The notes: generated from the sequence alone by a model not told the origin. A DNA stretch of 64,000 nt from Winogradskyella helgolandensis (GCF_013404085.1 NZ_JABFHO010000001.1:186001-250000); one strand, 5' to 3'. Shown: positions 26,744 through 37,095, counted from the first letter of the stretch. Made by a program: numbers and translations.

Positions 26744-28042
26744 ATGATACATAATTTTTTAACAATACTCCCAACTCTAGCAGCAGTACAAGATGCTGCT
26801 GAACCTACTGAAGTCGAAGCTGCAGTTGCCGCAATAAATGGCGATATGGGAATGCTTTGGATGCTGATCTCAGCAATCCTAGTATTCTTTATGCAAGCTG
26901 GTTTTACTCTTGTTGAAACAGGAATGACACGCTCTAAAAACGCGGCCAATATCGCAATGAAAAACCTACTTGATATTTGCGTAGGATCACTAACCTATTG
27001 GTTTGTTGGTTATTCTTTAATGTATGGAGATACTTCAAACGGATGGTTTTTCTGGAGTGGTATAATGCAAGGAGAAGGAGCTGATTTATTATTCCAAACA
27101 ATGTTTGCCGCTACAGCTGCAACTATTGTATCTGGAGCTATTGCAGGTCGTACTAAATATTCTACCTATGCTATATTTTCAATCGTAATGACAGCATTAA
27201 TCTACCCTATTGCTGGTGGATGGCAATGGCAAGGTTCTGGTTGGTTAACCGAACTTGGATTTATTGACTTTGCTGGATCTTCAATTGTACACTCTGTTGG
27301 TGGATGGGCAGCTTTAGTAGCCGCTTATATGGTAGGACCAAGAATTGGAAAATACATAGACGGAAAAGTAATGCCAATACCTGGACACAACCAAGTACTT
27401 GCAACCTTAGGTGTATTCATCTTATGGTTAGGATGGTTTGGTTTTAATGGAGGTTCTCAACTTGCTTGGGGAGGCGCAGATTCTATCGCAGCTTCTAATG
27501 TTGTTTTAATTACAAATTTAGCAGCAGCTGCAGGTGGTTTAGGAGCATTAATAACGACATGGATCTGGTACGGAAAACCAAATCTACCACAAACTTTAAA
27601 CGGAGCTTTAGCTGGTTTAGTAAGTATTACTGCTGGCTGCGGAAACATGTCGACATTAGGTGCCATTTTAGCTGGACTAATTGGTGGGATCATCGTTGTA
27701 TTCTCTATAGAGATTATAGAGAAGAAACTTAAAATTGATGATGCTATTGGTGCAGCCTCTGTTCATGGTGTTGCCGGAGTTTGGGGAACACTTGTTATTG
27801 GCCTTTGGGGAATCGATGGCGAAACAGGAATAGGCCTATTTAATGGTGGAGGATTTTCACAATTAGGTGTTCAAGCTACTGGTGCTTTAGCTTATGGTGT
27901 ATGGGCTGTAGTTTTATCATTTATTGTTCTTAAAATATTAAAATCTACAATGGGTCTACGCGTAAGCGAAGAAGAAGAACTAGTTGGACTTGACCTTTCT
28001 GAGCACGGTGAAATTGCTTACCCAGGAAAAAGAGAAAGATAA
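26744..28042 (+). CDS. amtB: Ammonium transporter
   Basis: This inner-membrane channel for ammonium/ammonia has 432 residues. After an N-terminal hydrophobic stretch and an Asp/Glu-rich periplasmic segment, the 11-helix Amt core starts near residue 36. FVETGMTRSKN-like sequence near 56 is conserved, and the paired pore histidines are His183 (SSIVHSVGGWAAL) and the one in GAASVHGVAGVWG near 344. It follows the porin gene by 27 bp. Usually a PII gene (glnK) sits beside amtB; none follows here, only terminators. Nitrogen control through the half-sites upstream is likely. Confidence 0.95.
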   Translation: MIHNFLTILPTLAAVQDAAEPTEVEAAVAAINGDMGMLWMLISAILVFFMQAGFTLVETGMTRSKNAANIAMKNLLDICVGSLTYWFVGYSLMYGDTSNGWFFWSGIMQGEGADLLFQTMFAATAATIVSGAIAGRTKYSTYAIFSIVMTALIYPIAGGWQWQGSGWLTELGFIDFAGSSIVHSVGGWAALVAAYMVGPRIGKYIDGKVMPIPGHNQVLATLGVFILWLGWFGFNGGSQLAWGGADSIAASNVVLITNLAAAAGGLGALITTWIWYGKPNLPQTLNGALAGLVSITAGCGNMSTLGAILAGLIGGIIVVFSIEIIEKKLKIDDAIGAASVHGVAGVWGTLVIGLWGIDGETGIGLFNGGGFSQLGVQATGALAYGVWAVVLSFIVLKILKSTMGLRVSEEEELVGLDLSEHGEIAYPGKRER

Positions 28043-28105
28043 TAATTCTATTAATTCTTTCATATAAGTTTTAATTGATAATTAATTTAGTTGTTAGAAT
28101 AAAAG

Positions 28106-28134
28106 CCTTCGAAGTTTATCCTTCGAGGGTTTTT
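28106..28134 (+). terminator. Terminator after amtB
   Basis: CCTTCGAAG and CTTCGAGGG (one mismatch) form a stem around six bases, followed by TTTTT. It lies 63 bp after the amtB stop on the plus strand. Confidence 0.75.
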
Positions 28135-28160
28135 GCTTTAGTATAGTCTAGTAATTGCAC

Positions 28161-28200
28161 AAAAAAAATCCTTAGAAGTTATACCTCTAAGGATTTTTTA
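28161..28200. terminator. Bidirectional terminator between amtB and ppc
   Basis: AAAAAATCCTTAGA (28163-28176) and TCTAAGGATTTTTT (28186-28199) are perfect complements of 14 bp with A and T tails on both sides. It serves the convergent ends of amtB and ppc. Confidence 0.88.
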
Positions 28201-28218
28201 TACTCTTAAATTATCTTT

Positions 28219-30798
28219 TTATGCCGAATTACGACTCGCATTAATATTACCAAACAAAGATCGTGTTACCATCTTTTCAAAGATTTTAATTTGCTCTTCA
28301 TCTCTTACCTCAGCTTTTTCTAGCTCTTGAATTTTCTTTAAAGCATACTGCTGAATAGTTAATAAAGGTAAAACAATTGACTCCCTAACGGCAATAGATG
28401 CTTTTCCAGAAGGTTCTTCTTGCATTAATTCCTTATAACCTGTAAGTTTAAGAATTAAACGTTTTGAAGTTTCATATTCTTTATAAATCACATTCCAGAA
28501 TTCACCGTATTCAGCATCATCAGACATATATCGTGTTAAATCGAAGAACGATTTAGACAATGACATCATACTATTTTCAATTAACGTTTTAAAGAAATTC
28601 GATGTCTTAAACAAATGCTGAGCTTTATCAAACTCACCAATATCTTCATAATGTTTCAATGCTGTACCCACTCCAAAAAAGCCTGGTACATTTTGCTTCA
28701 ATTGACTCCAAGATCCAACAAATGGAATAGCTCTTAGATCTTCAAAAATTAACCCTTCAGATTTACCACGTTTAGAAGGACGACTACCAATATTGGTTTT
28801 AGCGTAATATTTTAAAGTACTCATGTGCTCTAAGTACGATATAAATTTAGGATGCGCTTTAAAGTTTACGTAGGCATCATAGCTTCGCTTTGCCAAATCC
28901 GTCATAACTTCTCTGTTTTCCGGCTGCATACTCAAATCTACATCACTTAAACTATTACCAATACCTGAACTAATTAATTGCTCTAAGTTATATTGAGCAG
29001 ATTCTAAGGTTCCAAAATTAGAACTTATCGTCTGACCTTGTATGGTTAGTTGCACTTCTTCATCTTCTATTGTTGGACCTAAAGACGCATAAAAATTGTG
29101 TGTTTTCCCACCACCTCTAGCAGGAGGTCCACCACGACCATCAAAGAAAATAACTTTAATACCATGTTCTCGAGACACTCTAGTTAGATTTTCCTTGGCT
29201 TGGTAAATCGCCCAATTTGCCATTAAATAACCACCATCCTTGGTGCCATCACTGAATCCAAGCATAATTGTCTGCTTGTTTCCTCTAGACTTTAGATGTG
29301 CTGCATATTCTGGATTAGAATATAATTCCTCCATTACTTTTGGTGCATTTTCTAAATCCGTGATAGTCTCAAATAACGGCCCAATATCTACTGTTAAATC
29401 CTCATGAAACCCAACTAACTTTAGCATCGCAAACAATTGCATTACATGTAAAGTTGATTGGTTATTACTAATAATGTATCGGTTTGCAGCTTGCTCACCG
29501 TTAGTTTCTTGAATTGTTTTTATAGCTTTAATAGTTTCTAAAGCCATCAGCGTTTCTTCGTCTTTAATTAAAGCCAAATCCACAGAACCTTCTACTTTAG
29601 ATAGTATTTTAATTTGTTCATTTTCAGGTAAGTCGTGATAATTCTTTGGAAAAATAGCGCTACCACTTTCTATTAACGCATTCACCATATCACTAAAAAA
29701 CTGCTCGTGTTTACGGCTATCTTGTCTGATATCTAAATTCGCAAAATGAAATCCGAACAAGTGCGTTTTATTAATAAGACTATTGAGCTCATCCACATAC
29801 AAGGACTGATGCTTATCTATAATTATTTGCTTAACAGCTTTTAATTCTGACACAAAATACTCTAAAGTTAAATCAGATCCTTCGTTGGTGATTATATTGT
29901 AAAGCTCACGCTCCAAATTACCCATGCGATCTTCAACACCCTGAAATGTTAATTTCCGTTTTAATTGTCTTACGTTTCTATAGTAATTCTTAATAATTGA
30001 AAGTCGTAAGCGACCTGCAACTTTCAACGTAATTTCTGGTGTAACAAACGGGTTACCATCTCTATCTCCACCTGGCCAAAACCCGATATTAATAATATCG
30101 TTGTCAATTTGTTTGCCGTCAAAAATATTCTGTTGAATATAATCGTAAATGGTTCCAAATGATTTATAAAACACATTTTCTAAATACCATATTAAACTTA
30201 CAGCTTCATCAAAAGGCGATGGTTTTTCGTGTTTAAAGAATGGTGTTTTTCCTAATTGCGCTAACAAATCATTAATTCGTAATAAATCATTTTCACGAAT
30301 AGCTTCCGTTAAATCGGTAATAATTCCTAAAACAGAACCAGGATAAAACTGTGTTGGGTGTGCTGTTAGAACAATTCTTACTTTAAATTCTTCTAAATAT
30401 TTCTGAAGTGTTTCCAACTTATTGTCAGCAGAAACAGTTTCTTTCAAACTTCGCAACGTTCCGATACCATCCATATTATTTACAATAGGAAAAGCAGCAT
30501 CTTCAATAGCATCAAATAAAACGACTTGTCTTTCGATATACTGAATAAATCGAAATAACAAATTTATCTGACTTTCGGACGAACGTCTAGCTTGGTATTT
30601 ATTAAAAAACGAATCGACAATTGCCGTCGGGTTATCTTTATTTGCGAATCCTTTTTGACAAGTTTCGTGAAATAACGGCAAAAGCGCTCCTGTTTTTGTA
30701 ACGGCATCAAAAGGTAACGTCATAAATATACTATTGTATATCTGATACTTTGACAATACGTTTTGATTAAATCGAGTTAATTTTGGTTGTGTGGGCAT
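28219..30798 (-). CDS. ppc: Phosphoenolpyruvate carboxylase
   Basis: It carboxylates phosphoenolpyruvate to oxaloacetate, refilling the citrate cycle for aspartate- and glutamate-derived amino acids. His147 in LTAHPTQFYPGSV is the first catalytic motif, with Gln where many PEPCs have Glu. FFDGRGGPPARGGGK is the second, and GFSDGTKDGG and FGTLESAQYNLEQL follow. The 859 residues are near the usual 880-930. It starts nine bases after the leuB stop, so it is the last gene of leuA-leuC-leuD-leuB-ppc, an unusual operon partner. The C-terminus is SRSLFGNINASRNSA, with the typical NxxxxxxRxTG end altered. Confidence 0.95.
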   Translation of the reverse strand: MPTQPKLTRFNQNVLSKYQIYNSIFMTLPFDAVTKTGALLPLFHETCQKGFANKDNPTAIVDSFFNKYQARRSSESQINLLFRFIQYIERQVVLFDAIEDAAFPIVNNMDGIGTLRSLKETVSADNKLETLQKYLEEFKVRIVLTAHPTQFYPGSVLGIITDLTEAIRENDLLRINDLLAQLGKTPFFKHEKPSPFDEAVSLIWYLENVFYKSFGTIYDYIQQNIFDGKQIDNDIINIGFWPGGDRDGNPFVTPEITLKVAGRLRLSIIKNYYRNVRQLKRKLTFQGVEDRMGNLERELYNIITNEGSDLTLEYFVSELKAVKQIIIDKHQSLYVDELNSLINKTHLFGFHFANLDIRQDSRKHEQFFSDMVNALIESGSAIFPKNYHDLPENEQIKILSKVEGSVDLALIKDEETLMALETIKAIKTIQETNGEQAANRYIISNNQSTLHVMQLFAMLKLVGFHEDLTVDIGPLFETITDLENAPKVMEELYSNPEYAAHLKSRGNKQTIMLGFSDGTKDGGYLMANWAIYQAKENLTRVSREHGIKVIFFDGRGGPPARGGGKTHNFYASLGPTIEDEEVQLTIQGQTISSNFGTLESAQYNLEQLISSGIGNSLSDVDLSMQPENREVMTDLAKRSYDAYVNFKAHPKFISYLEHMSTLKYYAKTNIGSRPSKRGKSEGLIFEDLRAIPFVGSWSQLKQNVPGFFGVGTALKHYEDIGEFDKAQHLFKTSNFFKTLIENSMMSLSKSFFDLTRYMSDDAEYGEFWNVIYKEYETSKRLILKLTGYKELMQEEPSGKASIAVRESIVLPLLTIQQYALKKIQELEKAEVRDEEQIKIFEKMVTRSLFGNINASRNSA

Positions 30799-30807
30799 TA
30801 TCTTAAA

Positions 30808-31926
30808 TTATATTATTGTGGATTGCCCTAAGTGGATATTCTTAAAATTGAGATTCGTATCTTTTGGATTGTAAATAAAATCTTCAATAAAATCACCAAC
30901 ATTAGAGGTTGTCACTGTATTTACCACCGAATTTATATCTGGTGTTGTAATGTTTAATTTTAATGATTTTTCTACAGCTAACCTAATTAATTCGGCTTCA
31001 TTATGTAACTCAAAATGACTCAACAACATAGCCGCAGATAAAATTGATGCAATCGGATTTGCAATGCCTTTATCAGCAGCCTGAGGGTACGAACCATGAA
31101 TAGGCTCAAACATCGCATATTTGTCTCCAACTGAAGCTGAAGCTAATAATCCTATAGAGCCACCAATAACACTGGCTTCATCACTAATAATATCTCCAAA
31201 CATATTTTCCGTTAAAATAACATCAAATTGCTTTGGATTTAAAATCATTTGCATGGCTGCATTATCTACAAACAAGAAATCAAGTGTCACATCTGGATAT
31301 TGCTCAGCAACTTCTTTTACTACTTTTCTCCAAAGTCTAGAAGTTTCTAAAACATTAGCTTTATCAATTAAAGTCACCTTATGCTCTCTATGCTCTGCAG
31401 CAACGAAAGCCAAATGCGCAATACGTTCTATTTCTTCGCGAGAATAAGCACATAAATCTGAAGCATAATTACCATCTTCAGACAATTGCTTTTCCCCAAA
31501 ATAAATACCGCCAGTCAATTCTCTATAAATAGCAATATCTGTACCTTGAATGATATGTTTCTTTAATGGCGATTTATCCAATAAGGTTTTATAAGCTTTT
31601 ACTGGTCTGATGTTTGCATATAAACCTAACTCTTTACGCAACTTAAGCAGACCTTGCTCTGGACGTACTTTTGCAGAAGGATCATTATCATATTTAGGAT
31701 GCCCAATGGCACCAAATAAAATGGCATCAGTTTTTTTACATAAATCTAATGTTTGATCTGGCAAAGCATCGTTATGGTTATCTATGGCAACAGCACCAAC
31801 ATCTGCCGTTGTAAATTTAAAATTGTGATTAAATTCTGAAGCAATTGCTTTCAAAGCCTTTATCGCTTGATTTGTTACTTCTGGACCAATACCATCACCT
31901 GGTAAAACTGCTATATTTAATTTCAT
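30808..31926 (-). CDS. leuB: 3-isopropylmalate dehydrogenase
   Basis: This NAD-dependent decarboxylating dehydrogenase oxidises 3-isopropylmalate to 2-oxoisocaproate. LPGDGIGPEV near residue 9, LLKLRKELGLYANIRPVKAY and IYRELTGGIYFGEK are diagnostic of LeuB rather than isocitrate dehydrogenase. The acid cluster GDIISDEASVIGGSIG contacts the metal. From ATG 31926 it has 372 residues; a TTG one codon earlier is not needed. It lies 44 bp after leuD and nine bases before ppc. Confidence 0.96.
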   Translation of the reverse strand: MKLNIAVLPGDGIGPEVTNQAIKALKAIASEFNHNFKFTTADVGAVAIDNHNDALPDQTLDLCKKTDAILFGAIGHPKYDNDPSAKVRPEQGLLKLRKELGLYANIRPVKAYKTLLDKSPLKKHIIQGTDIAIYRELTGGIYFGEKQLSEDGNYASDLCAYSREEIERIAHLAFVAAEHREHKVTLIDKANVLETSRLWRKVVKEVAEQYPDVTLDFLFVDNAAMQMILNPKQFDVILTENMFGDIISDEASVIGGSIGLLASASVGDKYAMFEPIHGSYPQAADKGIANPIASILSAAMLLSHFELHNEAELIRLAVEKSLKLNITTPDINSVVNTVTTSNVGDFIEDFIYNPKDTNLNFKNIHLGQSTII

Positions 31927-31970
31927 CAAAAAATCGTTTCCGGATAAACGGAAACCTTAGGTTTAGTTAA

Positions 31971-32561
31971 TTAGTATATTTTATGAGCTTCAAAAGCCTC
32001 TATTTGTTCTTTATTATTTACAAGGTAATCAATATCATCGTAGCCATTGATCATACAGGTTTTTTTATAGGCATCAATTTCAAAATCTTCAGATAATTCT
32101 GAATCTTTTACCGAAATGGTCTGTTTTTCGAGATCCACCACTAATTCCGTTTGTGGATTAGACACAATTTCTTGCATTAAGTCACTTAAAAATACTGGTG
32201 AAACCTGCACTGGTAACAATCCGTTATTTAAAGCATTACCTTTAAATATGTCAGCAAAAAAACTAGACACTACCACTTTAAATCCAAAATCTGTAATGGC
32301 CCAAGCCGCATGCTCTCTACTAGATCCGCAACCAAAGTTATCTCCAGCAACTAAAATACTCCCTGAATATTTTGAATCATTTAAAACAAAATCTGCATTT
32401 ACTGTTCCATCTTTATGATATCTCCAATCTCTGAATACATTGTCACCAAATCCTTTTCTATCTGTTGCTTTTAAAAAACGTGCAGGTATTATTTGGTCCG
32501 TATCTACATTCTCTATATTCAATGGAATGGCTCTAGATTGTAATGTTGTAAACTTTTCCAT
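31971..32561 (-). CDS. leuD: 3-isopropylmalate dehydratase, small subunit
   Basis: This is the swivelling domain of the aconitase-type isomerase. The 196 residues match Leu[15 protein letters not shown] at about 18-31 and [16 protein letters not shown] near 74-89 are family landmarks. Its ATG shares one base with the leuC stop (TAATG), so synthesis of both subunits is likely coupled. It functions only together with LeuC. Confidence 0.96.
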   Translation of the reverse strand: MEKFTTLQSRAIPLNIENVDTDQIIPARFLKATDRKGFGDNVFRDWRYHKDGTVNADFVLNDSKYSGSILVAGDNFGCGSSREHAAWAITDFGFKVVVSSFFADIFKGNALNNGLLPVQVSPVFLSDLMQEIVSNPQTELVVDLEKQTISVKDSELSEDFEIDAYKKTCMINGYDDIDYLVNNKEQIEAFEAHKIY

Positions 32562-33943
32562 TAATTTAATTGCTTTGAAATATCTATAATTTTACCTTCT
32601 ACTGCAGTTGCTGCTGCTACTAAAGGACTTGCTAAAATAGTACGTGAACCTTGTCCTTGGCGACCTTCAAAATTCCTGTTGGACGTAGACACACAATATT
32701 CCCCTTGAGGAATCTTATCATCATTCATAGCTAAACATGCTGAACAACCTGGTTGACGTAATTCAAATCCTGCATCATCAAAAATAGTTTTTAAACCCTC
32801 TTCTATTATTTGAGCTTCAACCTGTTTACTTCCTGGCACTAACCAAGCAGTCACATTTTCAGCTTTTTTCTTTCCTTTTATATAATCTGCTGCAACTCTA
32901 AAATCTTCAATTCTAGAATTAGTACAACTTCCTATAAACACAAAATTAATAGGCTTATTGATTAAGCTTTCACCAGCTTCAAAATTCATATATGCCAATG
33001 ATTTTTTAAATGACGGATTTTCATCAACAGGAATAGATTCAGAAATTTTAATTCCCATACCTGGATTAGTTCCGTAAGTAATCATTGGTTCTATATCCTC
33101 TGCATCGAAGCTATATTCTTTATCAAATGTAGCATCATCGTCTGTAGGTAACGTTTTCCAATAGGCTACTTTCTTTTCAAACGCATCACCTTCAGGTGCA
33201 AATTCTCTTCCTTTTACATATTCAAAAGTCGTTTCATCTGGTGCAATCATTCCTCCTCGTGCTCCCATTTCGATACTCATGTTACAAACTGTCATTCGAC
33301 CTTCCATACTCATGTCTTCGAAAACATTTCCTGCATATTCACAGAAATATCCCGTACCAGAATTGGTTCCTAATTTTGAAATAATGTAAAGAATAACATC
33401 TTTTGGCAAAACACCATTCTTCAATTTACCATTAACCGTTACTCTTAAACTTTTAGGTTTGGTGAGCAACAAACATTGACTCGCAAAAACTTGTGCCACC
33501 TGACTTGTGCCAATTCCAAAAGCAATAGCTCCAAATGCGCCATGTGTAGATGTATGACTATCGCCACAAACCATGGTTAGGCCTGGCTGCGTCACTCCTA
33601 ACTCAGGAGCCATTACATGCACAATACCATTATATTTATGCCCTAATTCGTATAATGTTATGTTATTTTTTTTGCAATTTTCAGATAATTGCTCTAATTG
33701 ATTCCTAGACAATGCATCTTTAATAGGCTGATCTTGATTTAACGTCGGTGTGTTGTGATCTGCTGTCGCCACAATCTGATTAGGTCTAAAAACAGGAATT
33801 CCACGTTCTTCTAATTCATTAAAAGCCTGTGGACTTGTTACCTCATGTATTAAGTGTTTATCTATATATAATATTTGTGGTCCATTTTCTATACTACTGA
33901 CCACATGCGAATCCCAAACTTTATCAAATAATGTTTTACTCAT
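32561..33943 (-). CDS. leuC: 3-isopropylmalate dehydratase, large subunit
   Basis: This [4Fe-4S] enzyme converts 2- to 3-isopropylmalate. Cluster cysteines are in FIGSCTNSR (near 340) and [10 protein letters not shown] (near 400). DGRGNQ-like bases are replaced by the usual LeuC pattern [22 protein letters not shown] near 130. At 460 residues it is of normal length. It lies five bases after leuA and overlaps leuD by one base. Confidence 0.96.
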   Translation of the reverse strand: MSKTLFDKVWDSHVVSSIENGPQILYIDKHLIHEVTSPQAFNELEERGIPVFRPNQIVATADHNTPTLNQDQPIKDALSRNQLEQLSENCKKNNITLYELGHKYNGIVHVMAPELGVTQPGLTMVCGDSHTSTHGAFGAIAFGIGTSQVAQVFASQCLLLTKPKSLRVTVNGKLKNGVLPKDVILYIISKLGTNSGTGYFCEYAGNVFEDMSMEGRMTVCNMSIEMGARGGMIAPDETTFEYVKGREFAPEGDAFEKKVAYWKTLPTDDDATFDKEYSFDAEDIEPMITYGTNPGMGIKISESIPVDENPSFKKSLAYMNFEAGESLINKPINFVFIGSCTNSRIEDFRVAADYIKGKKKAENVTAWLVPGSKQVEAQIIEEGLKTIFDDAGFELRQPGCSACLAMNDDKIPQGEYCVSTSNRNFEGRQGQGSRTILASPLVAAATAVEGKIIDISKQLN

Positions 33944-33948
33944 CTATC

Positions 33949-35124
33949 TTATGCTGAAATTATTTGTTGATACACATTACTCGTTTCTATAATTTGATGA
34001 ATATCATTATCATTGATTTCTTTCTTTCGGTCTGCAAAACTTAAAAAGTTAGCATACACATCATCTAACTGTAATTTGGTAAGTTCGTAACCTACATTTT
34101 TAGCTCTATAAGCCAAAGCTGCTCGTCCACTTCTTGCAGTTAGCACAATTGCCGACTCTGTAACACCAACATCTTTTGGATCAATTATTTCGTAGGTTGC
34201 TCTATTTTTAATCACCCCATCCTGATGAATTCCAGAACTATGCGCAAAAGCATTAGCTCCAACTATCGCCTTGTTAGGCTGTGTATAAATTCCCATGCTA
34301 TCACTTACCAATTGGCTCATTCCGTATAACATAGACGTATTAATATTTGTATCTAAATTTAGGTAAGGATGTTGTTTTAATACCATCACTACTTCTTCTA
34401 AAGCTGTGTTGCCTGCGCGCTCTCCAATTCCGTTGATTGTGCATTCAATTTGACGAGCTCCGCTAATAACACCCTCAATTGAATTTGCTGTTGCTAAACC
34501 TAAATCATTATGGCAATGGCAAGACAAAATAGCCTTTTCAATACCTTTTACATTTTCTTTTAAGTACTTGATTTTTGCACCATATTCACTTGGCAAGCAA
34601 TACCCTGTTGTATCAGGAATATTTAATACTGTTGCTCCTGCTCTAATAGCAGCTTCACAAACTCTTGCTAGATATTCATTTTCTGTTCTTCCTGCATCTT
34701 CAGCATAAAACTCAACATCCTCAACAAATGACTTAGCATATTTTACAGCTTCAAAGGCACGCTCAATAATGGCTTCTCTGTTTGATTTGAATTTATGAAG
34801 AATATGAGAATCTGAAGTTCCAATTCCGGTATGAATTCTACCCCTCTTAGCGTACTTTAAAGATTCCGCAGCCACTTTTATATCATTTTCTACAGCTCTT
34901 GTTAGACCACAAACGGTAGCATTTTTAACAATTTTCGAAATCGCTTCTACAGATTTAAAATCACCTGGACTAGATACTGGAAACCCAGCTTCAATGACAT
35001 CAACCCCTAGCAGATCTAACTGTTCCGCAATGACGACTTTTTGTTCAGAATTCAGTTTACAACCCGGAACTTGTTCTCCATCGCGAAGTGTTGTATCAAA
35101 GATTTGTATGTTGTTATTTGACAT
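33949..35124 (-). CDS. leuA: 2-isopropylmalate synthase, short form
   Basis: This TIM-barrel enzyme condenses acetyl-CoA with 2-oxoisovalerate. [16 protein letters not shown] (9-24) carries the metal Asp and Arg. [15 protein letters not shown] holds metal His residues and GIHQDGV is the HxH-region partner. It has 391 residues and ends just after the communication region, so the C-terminal LeuA dimer domain that binds leucine in the roughly 520-residue enzymes is absent. Feedback inhibition by leucine is therefore doubtful, unless another mechanism exists. Operon context (leuCDB follow) supports LeuA over homocitrate synthase. It is the first gene of the operon. Confidence 0.9.
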   Translation of the reverse strand: MSNNNIQIFDTTLRDGEQVPGCKLNSEQKVVIAEQLDLLGVDVIEAGFPVSSPGDFKSVEAISKIVKNATVCGLTRAVENDIKVAAESLKYAKRGRIHTGIGTSDSHILHKFKSNREAIIERAFEAVKYAKSFVEDVEFYAEDAGRTENEYLARVCEAAIRAGATVLNIPDTTGYCLPSEYGAKIKYLKENVKGIEKAILSCHCHNDLGLATANSIEGVISGARQIECTINGIGERAGNTALEEVVMVLKQHPYLNLDTNINTSMLYGMSQLVSDSMGIYTQPNKAIVGANAFAHSSGIHQDGVIKNRATYEIIDPKDVGVTESAIVLTARSGRAALAYRAKNVGYELTKLQLDDVYANFLSFADRKKEINDNDIHQIIETSNVYQQIISA

Positions 35125-35268
35125 ATATCAAAATATATTTATAGTATTGTCTAACGAATATATGTTTTGAAATTATCTTGAACTTCGTTAATAGTGTAAC
35201 TTTACGATGTTCAGTCGCCAAAATGTATTTTAAATTCTTGATTAACAGGTTTATAAATCTATTTTACA

Positions 35269-36819
35269 TTGATAACTAAAGACCAAAAAGATAATTTATT
35301 TTCACTCATAAAGTCATTGACAAAGTCTGAAAAACGACAATTCAAACTTTATGTAGGGAGACTTGGCGTAAATTCGGATTCAAAATTCTTAAAACTTTTC
35401 AATCTTTTAGACAAATCAAAAACGTACAATGAAGCTGCAATTATAAAAAGTGGGATTGTAAAAAAACAGCAACTTGCAAATGTCAAAGCACACCTATATA
35501 AACAAGTTTTAATAAGCTTAAAACTTAACCCATCACATCAAAATGTAAGATTACAAATTAGAGAACAACTAGATTTTGCTTCTATTTTATATCACAAAGG
35601 CCTATACAAGCAAAGTCTAAAAATCTTAGATAAAGCCAAAGAATTAGCCATTGCAAATGAAGAAAAAAATTCAGCTTTTGAAATTGTTGAACTCGAAAAG
35701 GTGATTGAATCTCAGTACATTACACGAAGCATTAGTACGCGTGCAGATGAATTAGCCGTACAAGCAAAAGAGTTAAGCTCACTCAATGTTATAGCGAGTA
35801 AACTCTCTAATTTATCACTACAACTCTACAGTACCATTCTAAAAACCGGCTATATACGAAATGAGAAAGAAGCTGAAATGGTTATTAATTATTTTAACAA
35901 ACATGTTCCAAAAGTTAAAATTGAAAAATTAGGATTTCGTGAAAAATTATGGCTATACAAGGCTAATTTATGGCAAAGTTTTTTGCTTCAAGACTTTTTG
36001 AATTGTTATAAATATGCTTCAAAATGGGTGGATTTATTTTACCAAAATCCAAGCATGATTAATCTGAATCCGGTATTCTTTTTAAAAGGCAATAACTACC
36101 TTTTAGAAGCCTTATTTTTTATTGGAAACAAACCAAAATTCTTAGAGAAATTTTCAGAATTTGAAGTGACCGTCAACAAAACAAGTTTTCCTCAAGATGA
36201 AAATGTAGCCTCATTAGTTTTCCTTTACACTAACTTTCATAGCATAAACCAACACTTTATTGATGGAAGTTTTGAAGAAGGATTAGACTTAATTCCTAAA
36301 ATTGAAAAAGCTTTAATTCCGTTTAGTAATAGAATTGACCCTCATCACAAAATGATATTTTATTATAAATTTGCGAGTCTACAATTTGGAGCTGGCAACA
36401 ATAAAGCGTGTATAAAATATTTGGATAAAATTATCTCAAACAAAACACTTAGCATGCGCGAAGATTTACTCTGTTTTTCACGAGTTTTAAATCTTGTAGC
36501 ACATTATGAAGCCGGTTTAGATTATCATTTAGAAACCCTTTTACGAAGCACGTATAAATTTTTAATTAAAATGAATGACCTTCACGAAGTGCAAAAGGAA
36601 ATGATAAAATTCATTAGAGGTCTTCAAGATATTTACCCACACGATCTTAAAAATGCGTTTAAAGAATTGCACAAAACATTGAAGACTTTTGAAGATCATC
36701 CATACGAGCGACGCGCATTTTTATACTTAGATATTATTTCTTGGCTAGAGAGTAAAATTGAAAACAAACCGGTTGGCGAAATTATTCAAACCAAGTATTT
36801 AGCAAAGAAAAGCTCGTAA
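35269..36819 (+). CDS. Helical-repeat protein of unknown function
   Basis: I do not recognise a named family. The 516 residues begin with a charged segment (SLTKSEKRQFKLYV near 15-28) and continue in a series of amphipathic helices with TPR-like spacing (for example SILYHKGLYKQSLKILDKAKELA near 105-127). No signal peptide or membrane segment is seen, so it is probably cytosolic. The only plausible start is TTG at 35269: an in-frame stop lies five codons upstream and no ATG follows for a long stretch. It diverges from leuA and is followed by the riboswitch region. As far as I recall, similar proteins occur widely in Flavobacteriaceae. Confidence 0.75.
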   Translation: MITKDQKDNLFSLIKSLTKSEKRQFKLYVGRLGVNSDSKFLKLFNLLDKSKTYNEAAIIKSGIVKKQQLANVKAHLYKQVLISLKLNPSHQNVRLQIREQLDFASILYHKGLYKQSLKILDKAKELAIANEEKNSAFEIVELEKVIESQYITRSISTRADELAVQAKELSSLNVIASKLSNLSLQLYSTILKTGYIRNEKEAEMVINYFNKHVPKVKIEKLGFREKLWLYKANLWQSFLLQDFLNCYKYASKWVDLFYQNPSMINLNPVFFLKGNNYLLEALFFIGNKPKFLEKFSEFEVTVNKTSFPQDENVASLVFLYTNFHSINQHFIDGSFEEGLDLIPKIEKALIPFSNRIDPHHKMIFYYKFASLQFGAGNNKACIKYLDKIISNKTLSMREDLLCFSRVLNLVAHYEAGLDYHLETLLRSTYKFLIKMNDLHEVQKEMIKFIRGLQDIYPHDLKNAFKELHKTLKTFEDHPYERRAFLYLDIISWLESKIENKPVGEIIQTKYLAKKSS

Positions 36820-36849
36820 TCTTACGAATTTCACAAAAAACTCATAAAA

Positions 36850-36879
36850 TTGACAATTTATTTGGAATTGTAGTTTTTG
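36850..36879 (+). promoter_or_regulatory. Promoter of the SAM-riboswitch met operon
   Basis: TTG at 36850-36852 and TAGTTTTTG at 36871-36879 are 18 bases apart and match the Bacteroidota pattern TTG / TAnnTTTG (one extra T). Transcription would begin near 36886, giving a leader that contains the whole riboswitch. Confidence 0.55.
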
Positions 36880-36921
36880 TATTGCAATATTTGTGCTCAC
36901 AAAGTTCAAACACTTACTGAA

Positions 36922-37045
36922 ATGTTATCAAGAAAGGCGGAGGGAATGACCCTATGAAGCCTTAGCAACCCTTAGATTTACTATGAAGGTGCTAAATTCT
37001 ACTTAATTATTTGATTCATTAATCGAAAAATTGGATAGATAACTC
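36922..37045 (+). ncRNA. SAM-I (S-box) riboswitch aptamer
   Basis: GTTATC (36924-36929) and GATAAC (37038-37043) form P1. Between them lie the S-box core AAGAAAGGCGGAGGGAATG, the ACCCTATGAAGCC segment with GCAACC, and AAGGTGCTAAATTC, which together are diagnostic of SAM-I. A terminator follows at 37050, so SAM binding should end transcription early. The controlled genes metY, osmC and metX include two of methionine synthesis, in keeping with the ligand. Confidence 0.95.
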
Positions 37046-37049
37046 AAGA

Positions 37050-37095
37050 CTAATTACCCATCTGTAATTAGCATTTTCTTTTTAATATTTTTCTA
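37050..37095 (+). terminator. Riboswitch expression platform, intrinsic terminator
   Basis: CTAATTAC-CCATCT-GTAATTAG is a perfect 8-bp stem followed by a T-rich tail (CATTTTCTTTTT). It starts seven bases after P1, so an antiterminator involving the P1 3' strand can compete with it. This identifies control as transcription termination rather than masking of a start site. Confidence 0.85.

Noticed and set aside
35125..35268. Leader peptide before leuA
   Set aside because: No short frame rich in Leu codons was found on the minus strand; only a weak TACATTTTG promoter-like sequence near 35220.
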